Shown: positions 43,409-52,920 of the stretch, in pieces
How positions within the stretch are numbered: position 1 is the first letter of the stretch
Layout of the letters: every line of letters starts with the position of its first letter
NCBI RefSeq assembly: GCF_031679605.1
Contig: NZ_CP117522.1
Location: 3,162,001 to 3,226,000, forward strand
Reading direction: 5' to 3'
DNA from: Streptomyces luomodiensis
Lineage (GTDB): Bacteria > Actinomycetota > Actinomycetes > Streptomycetales > Streptomycetaceae
Length of the DNA: 64,000 nt
Program-made: the position numbers and the translations under genes
The notes under the pieces: generated by a model
The model's input: the letters and a program-made list of their open reading frames with translations, nothing else
What the model was told of the DNA's origin: nothing
The model's database searches: none

Positions 43409-43903
43409 TCAGTCGTCGTCCGCGACCAGCCTGACCTTCTGATCGATCCCGGCCACGTTCCTCGGCACCGGTCCGAGGAGGTCGTTGAAGCCGTACTTCA
43501 GCAGCACGCCCTCGACGTCCGCCGGCCCCCGCACATACCGCCCCACCCCCGTCCCGTCGATCACCCAGCGGTGCCGCCACCCGTCACAGACCGCCTCGTA
43601 CCCCCCGAGGCCATGACGCTCCCGGCCCTGGACGAGGGTGACGAGAACGCTCGCCCTCAGCCCTTCCGAGCCGTTCCCGGCACACCGGTAGCTTCCGTAC
43701 AGCGTGACGGAGCCGTCCGGGGTGACGTCCCCGGTGCGGTCGACGGTCAGATCGTCGGTCCAGAGCGCGGATGGCCGCAGGTGGACGGAGCGCTCCCCCC
43801 GGGGGGCCGGACCCGACCACCCGGGGCTGGGCGCGGCATGGGCGGCCGGCGCCGCCATGAGGAGAACGATGAGGGCGCCGAGGGCGCGACGGCGGTTGCG
43901 CAT
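43409..43903 (-). CDS. Small secreted protein, DUF6299-like
   Basis: The 164-residue precursor has a Sec signal peptide (MRNRRRALGALIVLLMAAPAAHA) and a beta-rich mature domain with two cysteines (GSYRCAGN, EAVCDGW) that could form one disulfide. The TVDRTGDVTPDGSVTLYGSYRC pattern resembles the actinobacterial DUF6299 family; I am moderately sure of that link. The function is unknown. ATG 43903 has GGAGG 11 bases upstream. It is convergent with the TetR gene. Confidence 0.75.
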   Translation of the reverse strand: MRNRRRALGALIVLLMAAPAAHAAPSPGWSGPAPRGERSVHLRPSALWTDDLTVDRTGDVTPDGSVTLYGSYRCAGNGSEGLRASVLVTLVQGRERHGLGGYEAVCDGWRHRWVIDGTGVGRYVRGPADVEGVLLKYGFNDLLGPVPRNVAGIDQKVRLVADDD

Positions 43904-44126
43904 GGACGTACGTACCTCCATGGACGGGGAACGGATTTTCCCCGTACAGCTACCGGGCGCCCGGACTCGTCCGGGGGAACCTCACCCCTTGGGCGGCGTG
44001 TCCAGCACCCCCGAGCGGGTGATCGCCGGGCGCCCGGTTGACCTGGCGGCGCCCTTACGGCCTCACCGCGGCCCGGCACCGGTCTCAGCACGCCCGGTAC
44101 CGGTCTCACCGCGCCTCGGCACGGTT

Positions 44127-45314
44127 TCAGCGCGCCTCGGCGAGGCAGTCGCGCTCCGGATCGCCCCGCAGTCCGGGGGCCAGGGCCAGGGTGACGGCCA
44201 CGGACACCGCCGCCATCACGGCCATCGCCACGGCCGGCGAGGTGGGCTGCGCCAGCGCGCCCGCGAGGGCGGCGGACACGCCCTGCATGGTGAGCATGCC
44301 CGAGGAGTGCAGCCCCAGGGCCTGGCCGCTCATCTCGTCCGGGGTCAGGGCCATCAGCCGCTGCTGGAGCGGCAGCGTGGCCGAGAAGCCGATGGAGGCG
44401 AGGACGACGGCGGCCAGCGCGAGGGGCAGCGGCGGGTGCAGGGCGAAGACCAGGTACGGCGCGGCCAGCAGCAGCCGCAGGGGCGCCGCGAGCCGCTCGC
44501 GGCGGTGCGGCGGCAGCAGCCGTCCGGTGAGGACGTCCCCCATCAGCATGCCGAGGGAGCCGACGGCGAAGAGCAGTCCGGCGTGCTCGGGTGCGTAGGG
44601 CACGAAGAGGGATTCACAGCCGACGATCAGCCCGTTGGGCACCCAGAGCGCGTAATAGACCTGGCGGCGGGGCGCGGAGGACCACAGCCGCGCGTTGACG
44701 CGCCAGGTCTCGGCGACCGAGGGCCGCCCCTGGGCCCGCGCCGGACGCCCGCTCAGGCCCAGCCGGGCGGTGGCGGCCGCGAGCAGGTACAGGGCGGCGG
44801 CGGTGATCAGGGTGCCGCGCGCCGAGAGAGCGGTCACCAGGAGGCCGCCGACCGCGTATCCGCCGATCTGCATCGTGCCGCTGGACATGTTGATCACGGA
44901 ACGGCCCAGCGGATAGCCGTCCTTGGGCAGGATCTCGGTGAGCAGCCCAAGGCGGACGGCGCCGCCGAGGGAGGCCGCCGCGCCCAGCCCGAGCACGATG
45001 GCCAGGATCGCCGCCACCGGCAGGCCGGGGAGGGCCAACGCGGCGGTCCCCAGGGCGAAGAGCGCCGCCAGTCCGGACAGTGCGGCGCGCGGCGGCAGCC
45101 GGTCGGCCGCCGACAGCAGCGCCAGCGCGCCCGCCACTTGGGCCAGCGAGGGGCCGAACATGCTGAGCGCGGAGAGCAGCGGTGAGCCGGTCGCCGCGTA
45201 GACCAGGGTGCCGAGGGCGAGTCCGCTCGCCGTCGAGGCGGCCACCTGCATGGCGGAGGTCAGGAACAGCGGGGTGAACTCCGGGACCCGGAACACTTCT
45301 CGATAGGTACGCAT
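44127..45314 (-). CDS. MFS transporter
   Basis: The 395-residue protein has about 12 hydrophobic segments in two halves (for example ALSMFGPSLAQVAGALALL) and the short charged cytoplasmic loops of the major facilitator superfamily. It resembles drug- or siderophore-export members of the MFS_1 group; the substrate is unknown. ATG 45314 gives the family start MRTYREVFRVPEF but lacks a strong ribosome site. The ArsR-type regulator gene is divergent, across a promoter rich in repeats. Confidence 0.9.
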   Translation of the reverse strand: MRTYREVFRVPEFTPLFLTSAMQVAASTASGLALGTLVYAATGSPLLSALSMFGPSLAQVAGALALLSAADRLPPRAALSGLAALFALGTAALALPGLPVAAILAIVLGLGAAASLGGAVRLGLLTEILPKDGYPLGRSVINMSSGTMQIGGYAVGGLLVTALSARGTLITAAALYLLAAATARLGLSGRPARAQGRPSVAETWRVNARLWSSAPRRQVYYALWVPNGLIVGCESLFVPYAPEHAGLLFAVGSLGMLMGDVLTGRLLPPHRRERLAAPLRLLLAAPYLVFALHPPLPLALAAVVLASIGFSATLPLQQRLMALTPDEMSGQALGLHSSGMLTMQGVSAALAGALAQPTSPAVAMAVMAAVSVAVTLALAPGLRGDPERDCLAEAR

Positions 45315-45357
45315 GGCCGTCAGGCTCGGGAGTGACCACGCGATGGCGTTAATGTTT

Positions 45358-45473
45358 CGCGCGGACGCGAAACCGCGAGGCGGCTGGCGCGCGGACGCGG
45401 GACTTGCGCGCGGACGCCCCACTCTCGCGCGGACGCGGGCTTAGGTGCCGACGCGGACGTACGCGCGGACGCG
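45358..45473. repeat. Cluster of CGCGGACGC direct repeats in a divergent promoter
   Basis: The core CGCGGACG(C) begins at 45360, 45390, 45409, 45428, 45452 and 45464, always in the same orientation, with a weaker CGCCGACGC form at 45482. It lies between the MFS and ArsR-type genes. It may be a multi-site operator or a slippage product. Confidence 0.75.
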
Positions 45474-45525
45474 AGACCACACGCCGACGCGAGAGACCAC
45501 GGGGCGGTGGCCGGGAGGTGGCGGC

Positions 45526-46500
45526 ATGGGGCTGTGGCTCGTCGACGCGGATACGCTCGCGGGCGGCCGGTTCGTCCTCTCCCCCCTCGCCGAGACCACC
45601 GCGGCCCTGGTCACCCTGGAGCGTGCGCGGGCCGCGCACCCCGGCGAACGGGCCTGGCTCGACGCCCATCTGCCGGCCTACCGGGCGCGGCTGACCGACG
45701 ACCCGGTCACCGCGCTGCTCGTCCGGGCCGCACTGGGCCGGACCTGGCTCGCGGACTTCCTCACCCAGACGCCGCCGGGCGAGGGCGAGCCGTCCTTCGA
45801 GCAGGAACTGGCCCGCATCCGCGCGACGGCCCCCGCCACCGCGCGCGCGGACCTCACGGTCTCCCTGGGCCGCTCCCCGCTCCCCGCCGTGCTGCGCCGC
45901 GACGACCTGCCGGAGCGGCTCGCGGATCTGCTGGCGTGGGTGTGGACGGAGACGGTGCTGCCGTCCTGGCCGCGCCGCCGCCGGATCGTCGAGGCCGACG
46001 TGGTGGCGCGCACCGGCCAGGTGAGCCAGGGCGGCTGGGCGGCCGTGCTGGACGAGCTGCGGCCGGGGATGCGGTGGCTGGGCGGGAGCCGGCTCCAGAT
46101 CAACGCCCATGACCATCCGCCCCGCGCGGTCCACGGCGCCCAGTTGCTCTTCGTCCCCGTCACCCCCGCCGCCGGGTGGGTCTCCTGGGCCGCGCCGCAC
46201 CGCTACGCCGTGGTGTACCCCTGCGCCGGCGTCCTCGCCGTATCCGATCCGCCCCCGGCCCCCGATTCCCTCGCCCGTCTCCTCGGCCCGGCCCGCGCGA
46301 GCGTCCTGGTCCTCCTCGACACCCCGAAGAGCACCACCCACCTGGTGGCCCTCACCGGTCAGACCCTGGGCTCGGTCGGCCGCCATCTGCGGGTCCTGCG
46401 CGAGGCCCGCCTGGTGCGGCGACGGCGGGCGGGACGGTCGGTGCTGTACGACCGGACGGCGGCGGGTGAGGTGCTGGTGCGGGCCCAGGGGAACGACTGA
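45526..46500 (+). CDS. ArsR-type winged-helix regulator with DUF5937-like N-terminus
   Basis: The 324-residue protein has an N-terminal helical domain of the actinobacterial DUF5937 kind and a C-terminal ArsR winged helix: LLDTPKSTTHLVALTGQTLGSVGRHLRVLREARLV followed by the wing RRRRAGRSVLYDRT. No cysteine metal site of classical ArsR proteins is present, so it likely senses something else. ATG 45526 has GGGAGG 7 bases upstream. It is divergent from the MFS gene and probably represses it. Confidence 0.88.
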   Translation: MGLWLVDADTLAGGRFVLSPLAETTAALVTLERARAAHPGERAWLDAHLPAYRARLTDDPVTALLVRAALGRTWLADFLTQTPPGEGEPSFEQELARIRATAPATARADLTVSLGRSPLPAVLRRDDLPERLADLLAWVWTETVLPSWPRRRRIVEADVVARTGQVSQGGWAAVLDELRPGMRWLGGSRLQINAHDHPPRAVHGAQLLFVPVTPAAGWVSWAAPHRYAVVYPCAGVLAVSDPPPAPDSLARLLGPARASVLVLLDTPKSTTHLVALTGQTLGSVGRHLRVLREARLVRRRRAGRSVLYDRTAAGEVLVRAQGND

Positions 46501-46607
46501 CCGGATGCGAAGGCGCTCAGAAAGTAACGCGATCAGAACGCAACGCGATCAGAAAGTACGCGCACAGAAAGCAGAGACGTACCCCGCGCAGGCATGTCGC
46601 ATGGCGC

Positions 46608-46647
46608 CTTGATCGGTCATGATGGTTCTTGATCGGTCATGATGGGT
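46608..46647 (+). repeat. 20-bp tandem repeat upstream of the dehydratase operon
   Basis: CTTGATCGGTCATGATGG occurs exactly at 46608-46625 and 46628-46645. It lies about 125-160 bases before the dehydratase start and could be a duplicated protein-binding site. Confidence 0.7.
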
Positions 46648-46648
46648 T

Positions 46649-46731
46649 GTCACGTTCGAATGTCATTCGACGCATGACCATTGACACCCCTGACGCGCGC
46701 TTACTACCGTCACGCCAAGATTTCGAACGTG
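46649..46731 (+). promoter_or_regulatory. Promoter and TTCGAACGTG sites of the dehydratase operon
   Basis: TTGACA (46681-46686) and TACCGT (46705-46710) with an 18-base spacer form a good housekeeping-type promoter. The motif TTCGAACGTG flanks it: on the minus strand at 46651-46660 (GTCACGTTCGAA at 46649-46660) and on the plus strand at 46722-46731. Sites on both sides of a promoter suggest a repressor that bridges it. Confidence 0.75.
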
Positions 46732-46767
46732 TGACGAAATATCGAACATCGCGGAAGGTCGATTGCT

Positions 46768-47928
46768 GTGCGCATCACCGGAATCAGTACGCATGTCGTC
46801 GGCACCCCCTGGCGCAACCTCACCTATGTGCAGGTCCACACGGATGAGGGGATCACCGGCGTCGGCGAGACCCGCATGCTCGGGCACACCGATGCGCTGC
46901 TGGGATATCTGCGCGAGGCCGAGGCCAACCACATCGCCGGGTCGGACCCGTTCGCGGTGGAGGACCTGGTCCGGCGGATGAAGTACGGCGACTACGGCCG
47001 GGCGGGCGAGATCGTGATGTCCGGGATCGCCTGTGTGGAGATGGCCTGCTGGGACATCAAGGGCAAGGCGCTCGGGGTGCCCGTCTGGCAGCTGCTGGGC
47101 GGGAAGGTGACGGACAAGGTCAAGGCGTACGCCAACGGCTGGTACACCGTCGAGCGCACCCCCGAGGCGTTCCACAAGGCGGCCTCCACGGTGGTCGAGC
47201 GCGGCTACCGGGCGCTGAAGCTGGACCCGTTCGGCACCGGCCACTTCGAGCTGGACCACGCCGAGACCCTGCATTCGCTCTCCCTCGTGGAGGCCGTGCG
47301 GGACGCGATCGGGCCGGAGACCGAGCTGCTGGTGGAGATGCACGGCCGGTTCAGCCCGGCGACCGCCGTGCGCCTCGCGGCGGAGCTGGAGCGGTTCCAG
47401 CCGTCGTGGTTGGAGGAGCCGGTGCCGCCGGAGAACCTCAAGGCGCTCGCGAAGGTCGCGGAGAAGACGCCGCTGCCGATCGCGACGGGTGAGCGCATCC
47501 ACGACCGGATCGAGTTCCGCGAGCTGTTCGAGTCGCAGGCCGCCGACATCATCCAGCCCGACCTCGGCCACATCGGCGGCATCGGCGAGACGCGCAAGCT
47601 GGCCGCCACGGCCGAGACGCACTACGTCCTGGTCGCCCCGCACAACGTGGGCGGCTCCGTGCTGACCGCCGCCTCGCTGCAACTCGCCGGCTGCACCCCG
47701 AACTTCAAGATCCTGGAGCACTTCAACGACTTCGCCGACGCGGAGATCAAGAAGGTGGTCAAGGGTGCTCCGCAGGTCGTGGACGGCTACTTCCAGCTCT
47801 CCCACGAGCCCGGTCTCGGCGTGGAGCTGGACACCGACGCGGCGGCCGAATTCCCCCAGCAGCAGGCCCGTTTCGACCTGTGGGCCGAGGGCTGGGAGAA
47901 GAGGAACCCGAAGGGCGGGCGGAAGTGA
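46768..47928 (+). CDS. Enolase-superfamily dehydratase/racemase (mandelate racemase subgroup)
   Basis: The 386-residue enzyme has the capping domain and modified TIM barrel of the mandelate racemase/muconate-lactonising group. Metal ligands lie in ELLVEMHGRF, PSWLEEPVPPENL and PIATGERI; the Lys region is YRALKLDPFG and the His is in LVAPHNVGGS. These are typical of sugar-acid dehydratases acting on aldonates such as galactonate. GTG 46768 has GGAAGG 9 bases upstream. Its stop overlaps the start of the zinc dehydrogenase gene (GTGA), so both probably act in sugar-acid breakdown. The exact substrate cannot be told. Confidence 0.92.
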   Translation: MRITGISTHVVGTPWRNLTYVQVHTDEGITGVGETRMLGHTDALLGYLREAEANHIAGSDPFAVEDLVRRMKYGDYGRAGEIVMSGIACVEMACWDIKGKALGVPVWQLLGGKVTDKVKAYANGWYTVERTPEAFHKAASTVVERGYRALKLDPFGTGHFELDHAETLHSLSLVEAVRDAIGPETELLVEMHGRFSPATAVRLAAELERFQPSWLEEPVPPENLKALAKVAEKTPLPIATGERIHDRIEFRELFESQAADIIQPDLGHIGGIGETRKLAATAETHYVLVAPHNVGGSVLTAASLQLAGCTPNFKILEHFNDFADAEIKKVVKGAPQVVDGYFQLSHEPGLGVELDTDAAAEFPQQQARFDLWAEGWEKRNPKGGRK

Positions 47929-48953
47929 CCGCGCTCGTCCTGGACGCCCCCGGCGCGTTCCGCCTCGTCGAGACGGAGACCGGGACCGAACCGGCCCCGC
48001 CCGGCCCCGGGGACGCCCGGGTGCGGGTGTACGCCTCGGGGATCTGCGGCAGTGACCGCGAGCTGTACCAGGGGAACCGGCCCGAGGGCTATGTCCGCTA
48101 TCCCGTCACCCCCGGCCACGAGTGGTCCGGGACGGTCGAGGCGGTGGGCGCGGGCGTGCCGGAGGCGCTCGTCGGCCGTAAGGTCGTCGGCGAGGGGTTC
48201 CGCAACTGCCAGGTGTGCGACCGCTGCCACGCCGGGGACACCACGCTGTGCACGGCGGGGTACGAGGAGACGGGGTTCACCCAGCCCGGGGCGATGGCCG
48301 ACACCCTGACCCTGCCGGCCCGGCTGCTGCACCCGCTGGGGGACGACGCCGACCTCGGCGCCGCCGCGCTGCTGGAGCCGGCCGCGTGCATCGCCGCCGC
48401 CGCGCTCAAGGCCCACGCCCGGCCCGGTGAGCGGGTCGCGGTGGTCGGCACCGGGACGCTCGGCATGATCGCCGTGCAGTTCCTCGCCGCCGTCTCCCCC
48501 GCCGACCTGCTGGTGGTGGGCACCCGCCCGGACCGGGAGCAGCTGTCCCTGGACTTCGGCGCCACCGCCTTCCGTACCCGGGACCGGCTGTCCGACCAGC
48601 TCGGGGGCTACGACGTGGTCATCGAGACCGCCGGATCGGCCTCCGCCGCCCGCACCTCCGCCTCGCTGCTGCGCCGCGGCGGCCGGCTGGTGCTCACCGG
48701 CATCCCGGCGGCGGGCGCGGACGGGCTGGACCCCACCGATCTGGTGGTCCGCCAGATCGAGGTGCAGACCGTCTTCGGCGCCCCGCCCGCCGCCTGGTCG
48801 CACGCCGTCCAGGTGTTCGACGCCGGGCTGCTGACGCTGCGGCCGCTGATCACCCATGAGCTGCCGCTCACCGACTTCGCCACCGCGATCGAACTCGTCG
48901 GCGGCGGTGATCCGGCCGTCGGCAAGGTGCTGCTGCGGCCGCAGGCCCCTTAG
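47925..48953 (+). CDS. Zinc-dependent medium-chain dehydrogenase
   Basis: The 342-residue protein has the catalytic zinc site (ASGICGSDRE, GHEWSG) and a Cys-rich structural zinc loop (FRNCQVCDRCHAGDTTLC) of alcohol/polyol dehydrogenases, and the Rossmann motif VVGTGTLGMIAVQ. It is like sorbitol, idonate and galactonate 5-dehydrogenases and should oxidise a polyol or sugar acid with NAD. It overlaps the preceding dehydratase gene by 4 bp. No hydrophobic segments are present. Confidence 0.93.
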   Translation: MTALVLDAPGAFRLVETETGTEPAPPGPGDARVRVYASGICGSDRELYQGNRPEGYVRYPVTPGHEWSGTVEAVGAGVPEALVGRKVVGEGFRNCQVCDRCHAGDTTLCTAGYEETGFTQPGAMADTLTLPARLLHPLGDDADLGAAALLEPAACIAAAALKAHARPGERVAVVGTGTLGMIAVQFLAAVSPADLLVVGTRPDREQLSLDFGATAFRTRDRLSDQLGGYDVVIETAGSASAARTSASLLRRGGRLVLTGIPAAGADGLDPTDLVVRQIEVQTVFGAPPAAWSHAVQVFDAGLLTLRPLITHELPLTDFATAIELVGGGDPAVGKVLLRPQAP

Positions 48954-49199
48954 CGCCTGGCACCCGGCACCCGGCACCTGGCAGGCCCCTAGCGCCTGGC
49001 AGGCCCCTTGGCGCCTCGGCAAGCCGCGAACCCGGCAAGCCTCCTGGCGCCTTTGGCAAGCGTTCCGTCCCGTTCCCAGTCAATCCACCAGCCTCCCGCG
49101 ACCATTTCTAGTCATCCCCCCAGCCCCTCCCGGACAACGATGTCCTGGGCAGCATCAGCCGGACGCCGTACCACCGGCCATCACTCCACAGGGAGCACC
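48954..49199. other. Intergenic region with imperfect GCACCTGGCAG-type repeats
   Basis: These 246 bases carry several imperfect copies of CACCCGGCACC and CCTGGCAGGCCCC. No gene is evident. AGGGAG at 49190-49195 is the ribosome site of the next gene. Confidence 0.6.
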
Positions 49200-50189
49200 G
49201 TGACCGCCGCCTCATCCGCCACTTCCGGCCCCCGCCGCCCCGCCGACGCGGCCCTCGCGTCGCTCGGCCACGCCGCGCCCGCCCCCGACCCCGCCGACGC
49301 CTCCGCGCACACCTTCCCCGACGGCGGCACCTGGCGCACCGAGATCCCGTCCGTCGAGGGTCCGGAGGCGCTGGCCACCGTGTTCAAGGAGGCCGGGCGG
49401 CTCGATGTGCCGATCCACCGGATCAGCCAGGGCAGCGGCGTGTGGATGCTCACCGATGCCGAGATCACCGAGATGGTGGAGTCCTGCGCCGAGCGGAACG
49501 CCGAGCTGTGCCTGTTCACCGGCCCCCGCGGCACCTGGGACATCGGCGCCGCCACCCGCTCCGACTCCGGCGGCGGGGGCCTGCGTGCCCGGGGCCATGA
49601 CGCGGTGGCCGGATGTGTGGAGGACGCGCTGCGCGCGGCCTCGCTGGGCGTGAAGTGCCTGCTGGTCGCCGACGAGGGGGTGCTGTGGCTGCTGAGCCGG
49701 CTGCGGGAGCGCGGTGAGCTGCCCGCGGACACCACCTTCAAGCTGTCCGCGCTGATCGGCCCGGTCAACCCGGCCTCGTTCGCGGTGTACGAGCGGCTCG
49801 GTGCCGACTCCATCAACATCCCGTCGGATCTGACGCTGGAGCACCTCACCGAGATCCGCCGGGTCTCCCGCGCCCCGATGGACTTCTACGTCGAGGCCCC
49901 GGACGACCTCGGTGGCTATGTCCGGCTCTACGACGCGGCGGAGCTGATCCGGCGCGGCGCCCCCATCTACCTGAAGTTCGGGCTCAGCAAATCCCCGGGG
50001 ATCTACCCGTACGGCGCGCAGCTGCGGGACGTGGCGCTGAACAGCGCCCGTGAGCGGGTGCGCCGTGGGCGGCTCGTACTCGACCTGCTCAGCCGGCTGG
50101 GCGCGGACGGCGGGATGTCCCCGCTCGGTTCCCGGCTGCCGGGTCCGCTGCGGCGGTTCGCCGCCGACGCGGACCACATCGATTCCTGA
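49200..50189 (+). CDS. U32-like TIM-barrel protein in the sugar operon
   Basis: The 329-residue protein resembles the U32 peptidase superfamily (barrel strands such as [59 protein letters not shown] and [11 protein letters not shown]). Classical U32 proteases are collagenase-like, and many members are prephenate- or hydroxylation-linked enzymes; here the sequence [10 protein letters not shown] near a barrel end has none of the cysteines of the iron-sulfur members. It precedes the ChvE-type sugar transporter by about 40 bp and may act on the imported sugar or on a peptide. GTG 49200 has AGGGAG 4 bases upstream. The function is not known. Confidence 0.75.
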   Translation: MTAASSATSGPRRPADAALASLGHAAPAPDPADASAHTFPDGGTWRTEIPSVEGPEALATVFKEAGRLDVPIHRISQGSGVWMLTDAEITEMVESCAERNAELCLFTGPRGTWDIGAATRSDSGGGGLRARGHDAVAGCVEDALRAASLGVKCLLVADEGVLWLLSRLRERGELPADTTFKLSALIGPVNPASFAVYERLGADSINIPSDLTLEHLTEIRRVSRAPMDFYVEAPDDLGGYVRLYDAAELIRRGAPIYLKFGLSKSPGIYPYGAQLRDVALNSARERVRRGRLVLDLLSRLGADGGMSPLGSRLPGPLRRFAADADHIDS

Positions 50190-50230
50190 CGTCCCGAAGC
50201 AACGACGCCCCAGGGAAGGACCCCAACACC

Positions 50231-51340
50231 ATGCGCACGGTAAGAGGAGCACGAGTCGCGGCGATAGGCGCCGGTCTCCTCGCGCTCTCGCTGACCGCCA
50301 CGGCCTGTGGCCAGGAGGCGGTCGGCGGCAGCCGGTACAGGAGCAAGGAGAAGGGAGGCACGATCGGCATCGCGATGCCGACCAAGTCCTCCGAGCGGTG
50401 GATCGCCGACGGCCGGAACATGGCCAAGCAGTTCCAGGCGGCGGGCTACAAGACGGACCTCCAGTACGGCGAGGACGACGTCCGTACTCAGGTGTCCCAG
50501 ATCGAAAACATGATCACCAAGGGGCACCGGCTGCTGGTGATCGCGCCGATCAACGGCGGCGCGCTCTCCGACGTCCTGAAGCAGGCCCATGAGGCCAACA
50601 TCCCGGTGATCTCCTACGACCGGCTGCTCCTGGGCACCAAGAACGTCGACTACTACGCGACCTTCGACAACGAGAAGGTCGGCCGGCTCCAGGGCCAGTA
50701 CATCGCCGACAAGCTGGGGCTGTCCAAGGGCCGCAAGGGTCCGTTCTCCATCGAGCTGTTCGCCGGGTCCTCGGACGACAACAACACCAAGTACTTCTTC
50801 GACGGCGCGATGAGCGTCCTCAAGCCGTACATGGACAAGGGCGAGCTGGTGGTGCGCTCCAAGCAGACCAGCCTCAACCAGCTCTACACCGAGAAGTGGA
50901 GCGGAAGCGCCGCCCAGGACCGCATGGAGGACCTGCTCAACAAGGCGTACAGCAGCCGTGATGTCGACGCGGTGCTCTCGCCCTACGACGGCATGTCCAT
51001 CGGTATCCTCTCCGCGCTCAAGGGCGTCGGCTACGGCACGAAGGACAAGCCGTACCCGGTGGTGACCGGACAGGACGCCGAGCTGGCCTCGGTGAAGTCC
51101 ATCATCCGCGGCCAGCAGACGCAGACCATCTACAAGGACACCCGCAAGCTGGCGAAGGCCACCGTGGACATGGCCAAGGCGAAGCTGACGGGCGGCAAGC
51201 CCCCGGTCAACGACACCAAGTCGTACGACAACGGTGAGAAGGTCGTGCCGACCTACCTGCTCAACCCGGTCAGCGTCGACAAGTCCAATACCCAGGTGCT
51301 GGTGGACCAGGGTTACTACACCGCGTCACAGCTGAAGTAG
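50231..51340 (+). CDS. chvE: Sugar ABC transporter substrate-binding protein, ChvE type
   Basis: The 369-residue lipoprotein starts with a signal peptide and lipobox LTATAC (Cys26) and has the two-lobed periplasmic-binding-protein fold of the ribose/galactose class ([49 protein letters not shown]). ChvE-type proteins bind pentoses, galactose and glucuronate. It is the first gene of an importer operon followed by an ATPase and permease. It should be tethered to the outer face of the membrane. The symbol refers to the family. Confidence 0.9.
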   Translation: MRTVRGARVAAIGAGLLALSLTATACGQEAVGGSRYRSKEKGGTIGIAMPTKSSERWIADGRNMAKQFQAAGYKTDLQYGEDDVRTQVSQIENMITKGHRLLVIAPINGGALSDVLKQAHEANIPVISYDRLLLGTKNVDYYATFDNEKVGRLQGQYIADKLGLSKGRKGPFSIELFAGSSDDNNTKYFFDGAMSVLKPYMDKGELVVRSKQTSLNQLYTEKWSGSAAQDRMEDLLNKAYSSRDVDAVLSPYDGMSIGILSALKGVGYGTKDKPYPVVTGQDAELASVKSIIRGQQTQTIYKDTRKLAKATVDMAKAKLTGGKPPVNDTKSYDNGEKVVPTYLLNPVSVDKSNTQVLVDQGYYTASQLK

Positions 51341-51354
51341 GGCGGGTCCGGGCT

Positions 51355-52920
51355 ATGAGCGACACCATTCTCGAACTGCGCTCGATCACCAAGACCTTCC
51401 CCGGTGTCAAGGCGCTCTCCGATGTCAACCTCCGGGTCCGCAAGGGCGAGATCCACGCCCTGTGCGGGGAGAACGGCGCGGGGAAGTCCACCCTGATGAA
51501 GGTGGTCAGCGGGGTCCATCCGCACGGCAGCTACGAGGGCGAGATCCTCTTCGAGGGCCAGTCGTGCGCCTTCAAGGACATCCGGGCCAGCGAGCAGCGC
51601 GGCATCGTCATCATCCACCAGGAACTGGCGCTGATCCCCTACCTGTCCATCGCCGAGAACATCTTCCTCGGCAATGAGCACTCCCGGCGCGGCCTCATCA
51701 GCTGGAACGAAACCCTGAAGCACGCCACCGCGCTGCTGCGGCGGGTCGGTCTGACGGATTCGCCGCAGACCAGGGTCACCGACATCGGCGTGGGCAAACA
51801 GCAGCTGGTGGAAATCGCCAAGGCGCTCTCCAAGGAGGTGAAGCTGCTCATCCTGGACGAGCCGACCGCGGCGCTCAACGACGAGGACAGCGGCAAACTC
51901 CTCGATCTGCTGCTGGAGTTCAAGGCGCAGGGCATCTCCTGCATCATCATCTCCCACAAGCTCAATGAGATCCGCCGGGTCGCCGACTCCGTCACCATCC
52001 TGCGCGACGGCCAGACCATCGAAACCCTGACCGTCCGGGAGACCCCCGAGTCCGACCCCGAGGTCTCCGAGGACCGCATCATCCGCGGCATGGTCGGCCG
52101 CGACCTCGACCACCGCTTCCCCGACCGCACCCCGTACGAGGGGGCGGACGCCTCCGACGTGGCGCTGGCCATCGAGGACTGGACCGTCCACCACCCCATC
52201 GACCAGCAGCGCAAGGTCGTGGACGGGGTGTCGCTGAACGTGCGGCGCGGTGAGATCGTCGGCATCGCCGGGCTGATGGGCGCGGGCCGCACCGAGCTGG
52301 CCATGAGCGTCTTCGGCCGGGCGTACGGGCGGTACGCGGGCGGCCGGGTGTTCCGGGACGGCCAGGAGGTCCGCACCCGCACCGTCCCGGAGGCCATCGA
52401 CCACGGCATCGCGTACGTCACCGAGGACCGCAAGACGTTCGGCCTCAATCTCGACGACACCATCAGCCGCAATGTCTCGCTCTCCTCGCTGCCCAAGGTG
52501 GCGCGCCGCGGCGTGGTCAACGAGCACGAGGAGTCGCGGGTCGCCGAGCGGTTCCGCACCACCATGAACATCAAGGCCCCCACGGTCTTCGAGCGGGTCG
52601 GCCGGCTCAGCGGCGGCAACCAGCAGAAGGTCGTCCTCAGCAAGTGGATCTTCGCCGGTCCCGAGGTGCTCATCCTCGACGAGCCCACCCGTGGCATCGA
52701 CGTCGGGGCCAAGTACGAGATCTACACGGTCATCAACGAGCTGGCGGCGCAGGGCAAGGCCGTCATCTTCATCTCCTCCGAGCTGGGCGAGCTGCTGGGG
52801 ATGTGCGACCGGATCTACACGATGGCGGCCGGGCGGCTGACCGGGGAGGTCCCCCGGGGCGAGGCGACCCAGGAAGTTCTGATGCGCCATATGACGAGGG
52901 ACAGAGGAGACGAAGGATGA
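51355..52920 (+). CDS. gguA: Sugar ABC transporter ATP-binding protein (GguA/MmsA type)
   Basis: The 521-residue protein has two fused ATPase domains, as in the ribose/galactose import class. The first has Walker [13 protein letters not shown]-loop [11 protein letters not shown] and Walker [12 protein letters not shown]; the second starts at [13 protein letters not shown] (no Walker Lys) and has [15 protein letters not shown] and [14 protein letters not shown]. It energises import of the sugar bound by the ChvE-type protein. Its stop overlaps the permease start (ATGA). The symbol is by family. Confidence 0.95.
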   Translation: MSDTILELRSITKTFPGVKALSDVNLRVRKGEIHALCGENGAGKSTLMKVVSGVHPHGSYEGEILFEGQSCAFKDIRASEQRGIVIIHQELALIPYLSIAENIFLGNEHSRRGLISWNETLKHATALLRRVGLTDSPQTRVTDIGVGKQQLVEIAKALSKEVKLLILDEPTAALNDEDSGKLLDLLLEFKAQGISCIIISHKLNEIRRVADSVTILRDGQTIETLTVRETPESDPEVSEDRIIRGMVGRDLDHRFPDRTPYEGADASDVALAIEDWTVHHPIDQQRKVVDGVSLNVRRGEIVGIAGLMGAGRTELAMSVFGRAYGRYAGGRVFRDGQEVRTRTVPEAIDHGIAYVTEDRKTFGLNLDDTISRNVSLSSLPKVARRGVVNEHEESRVAERFRTTMNIKAPTVFERVGRLSGGNQQKVVLSKWIFAGPEVLILDEPTRGIDVGAKYEIYTVINELAAQGKAVIFISSELGELLGMCDRIYTMAAGRLTGEVPRGEATQEVLMRHMTRDRGDEG

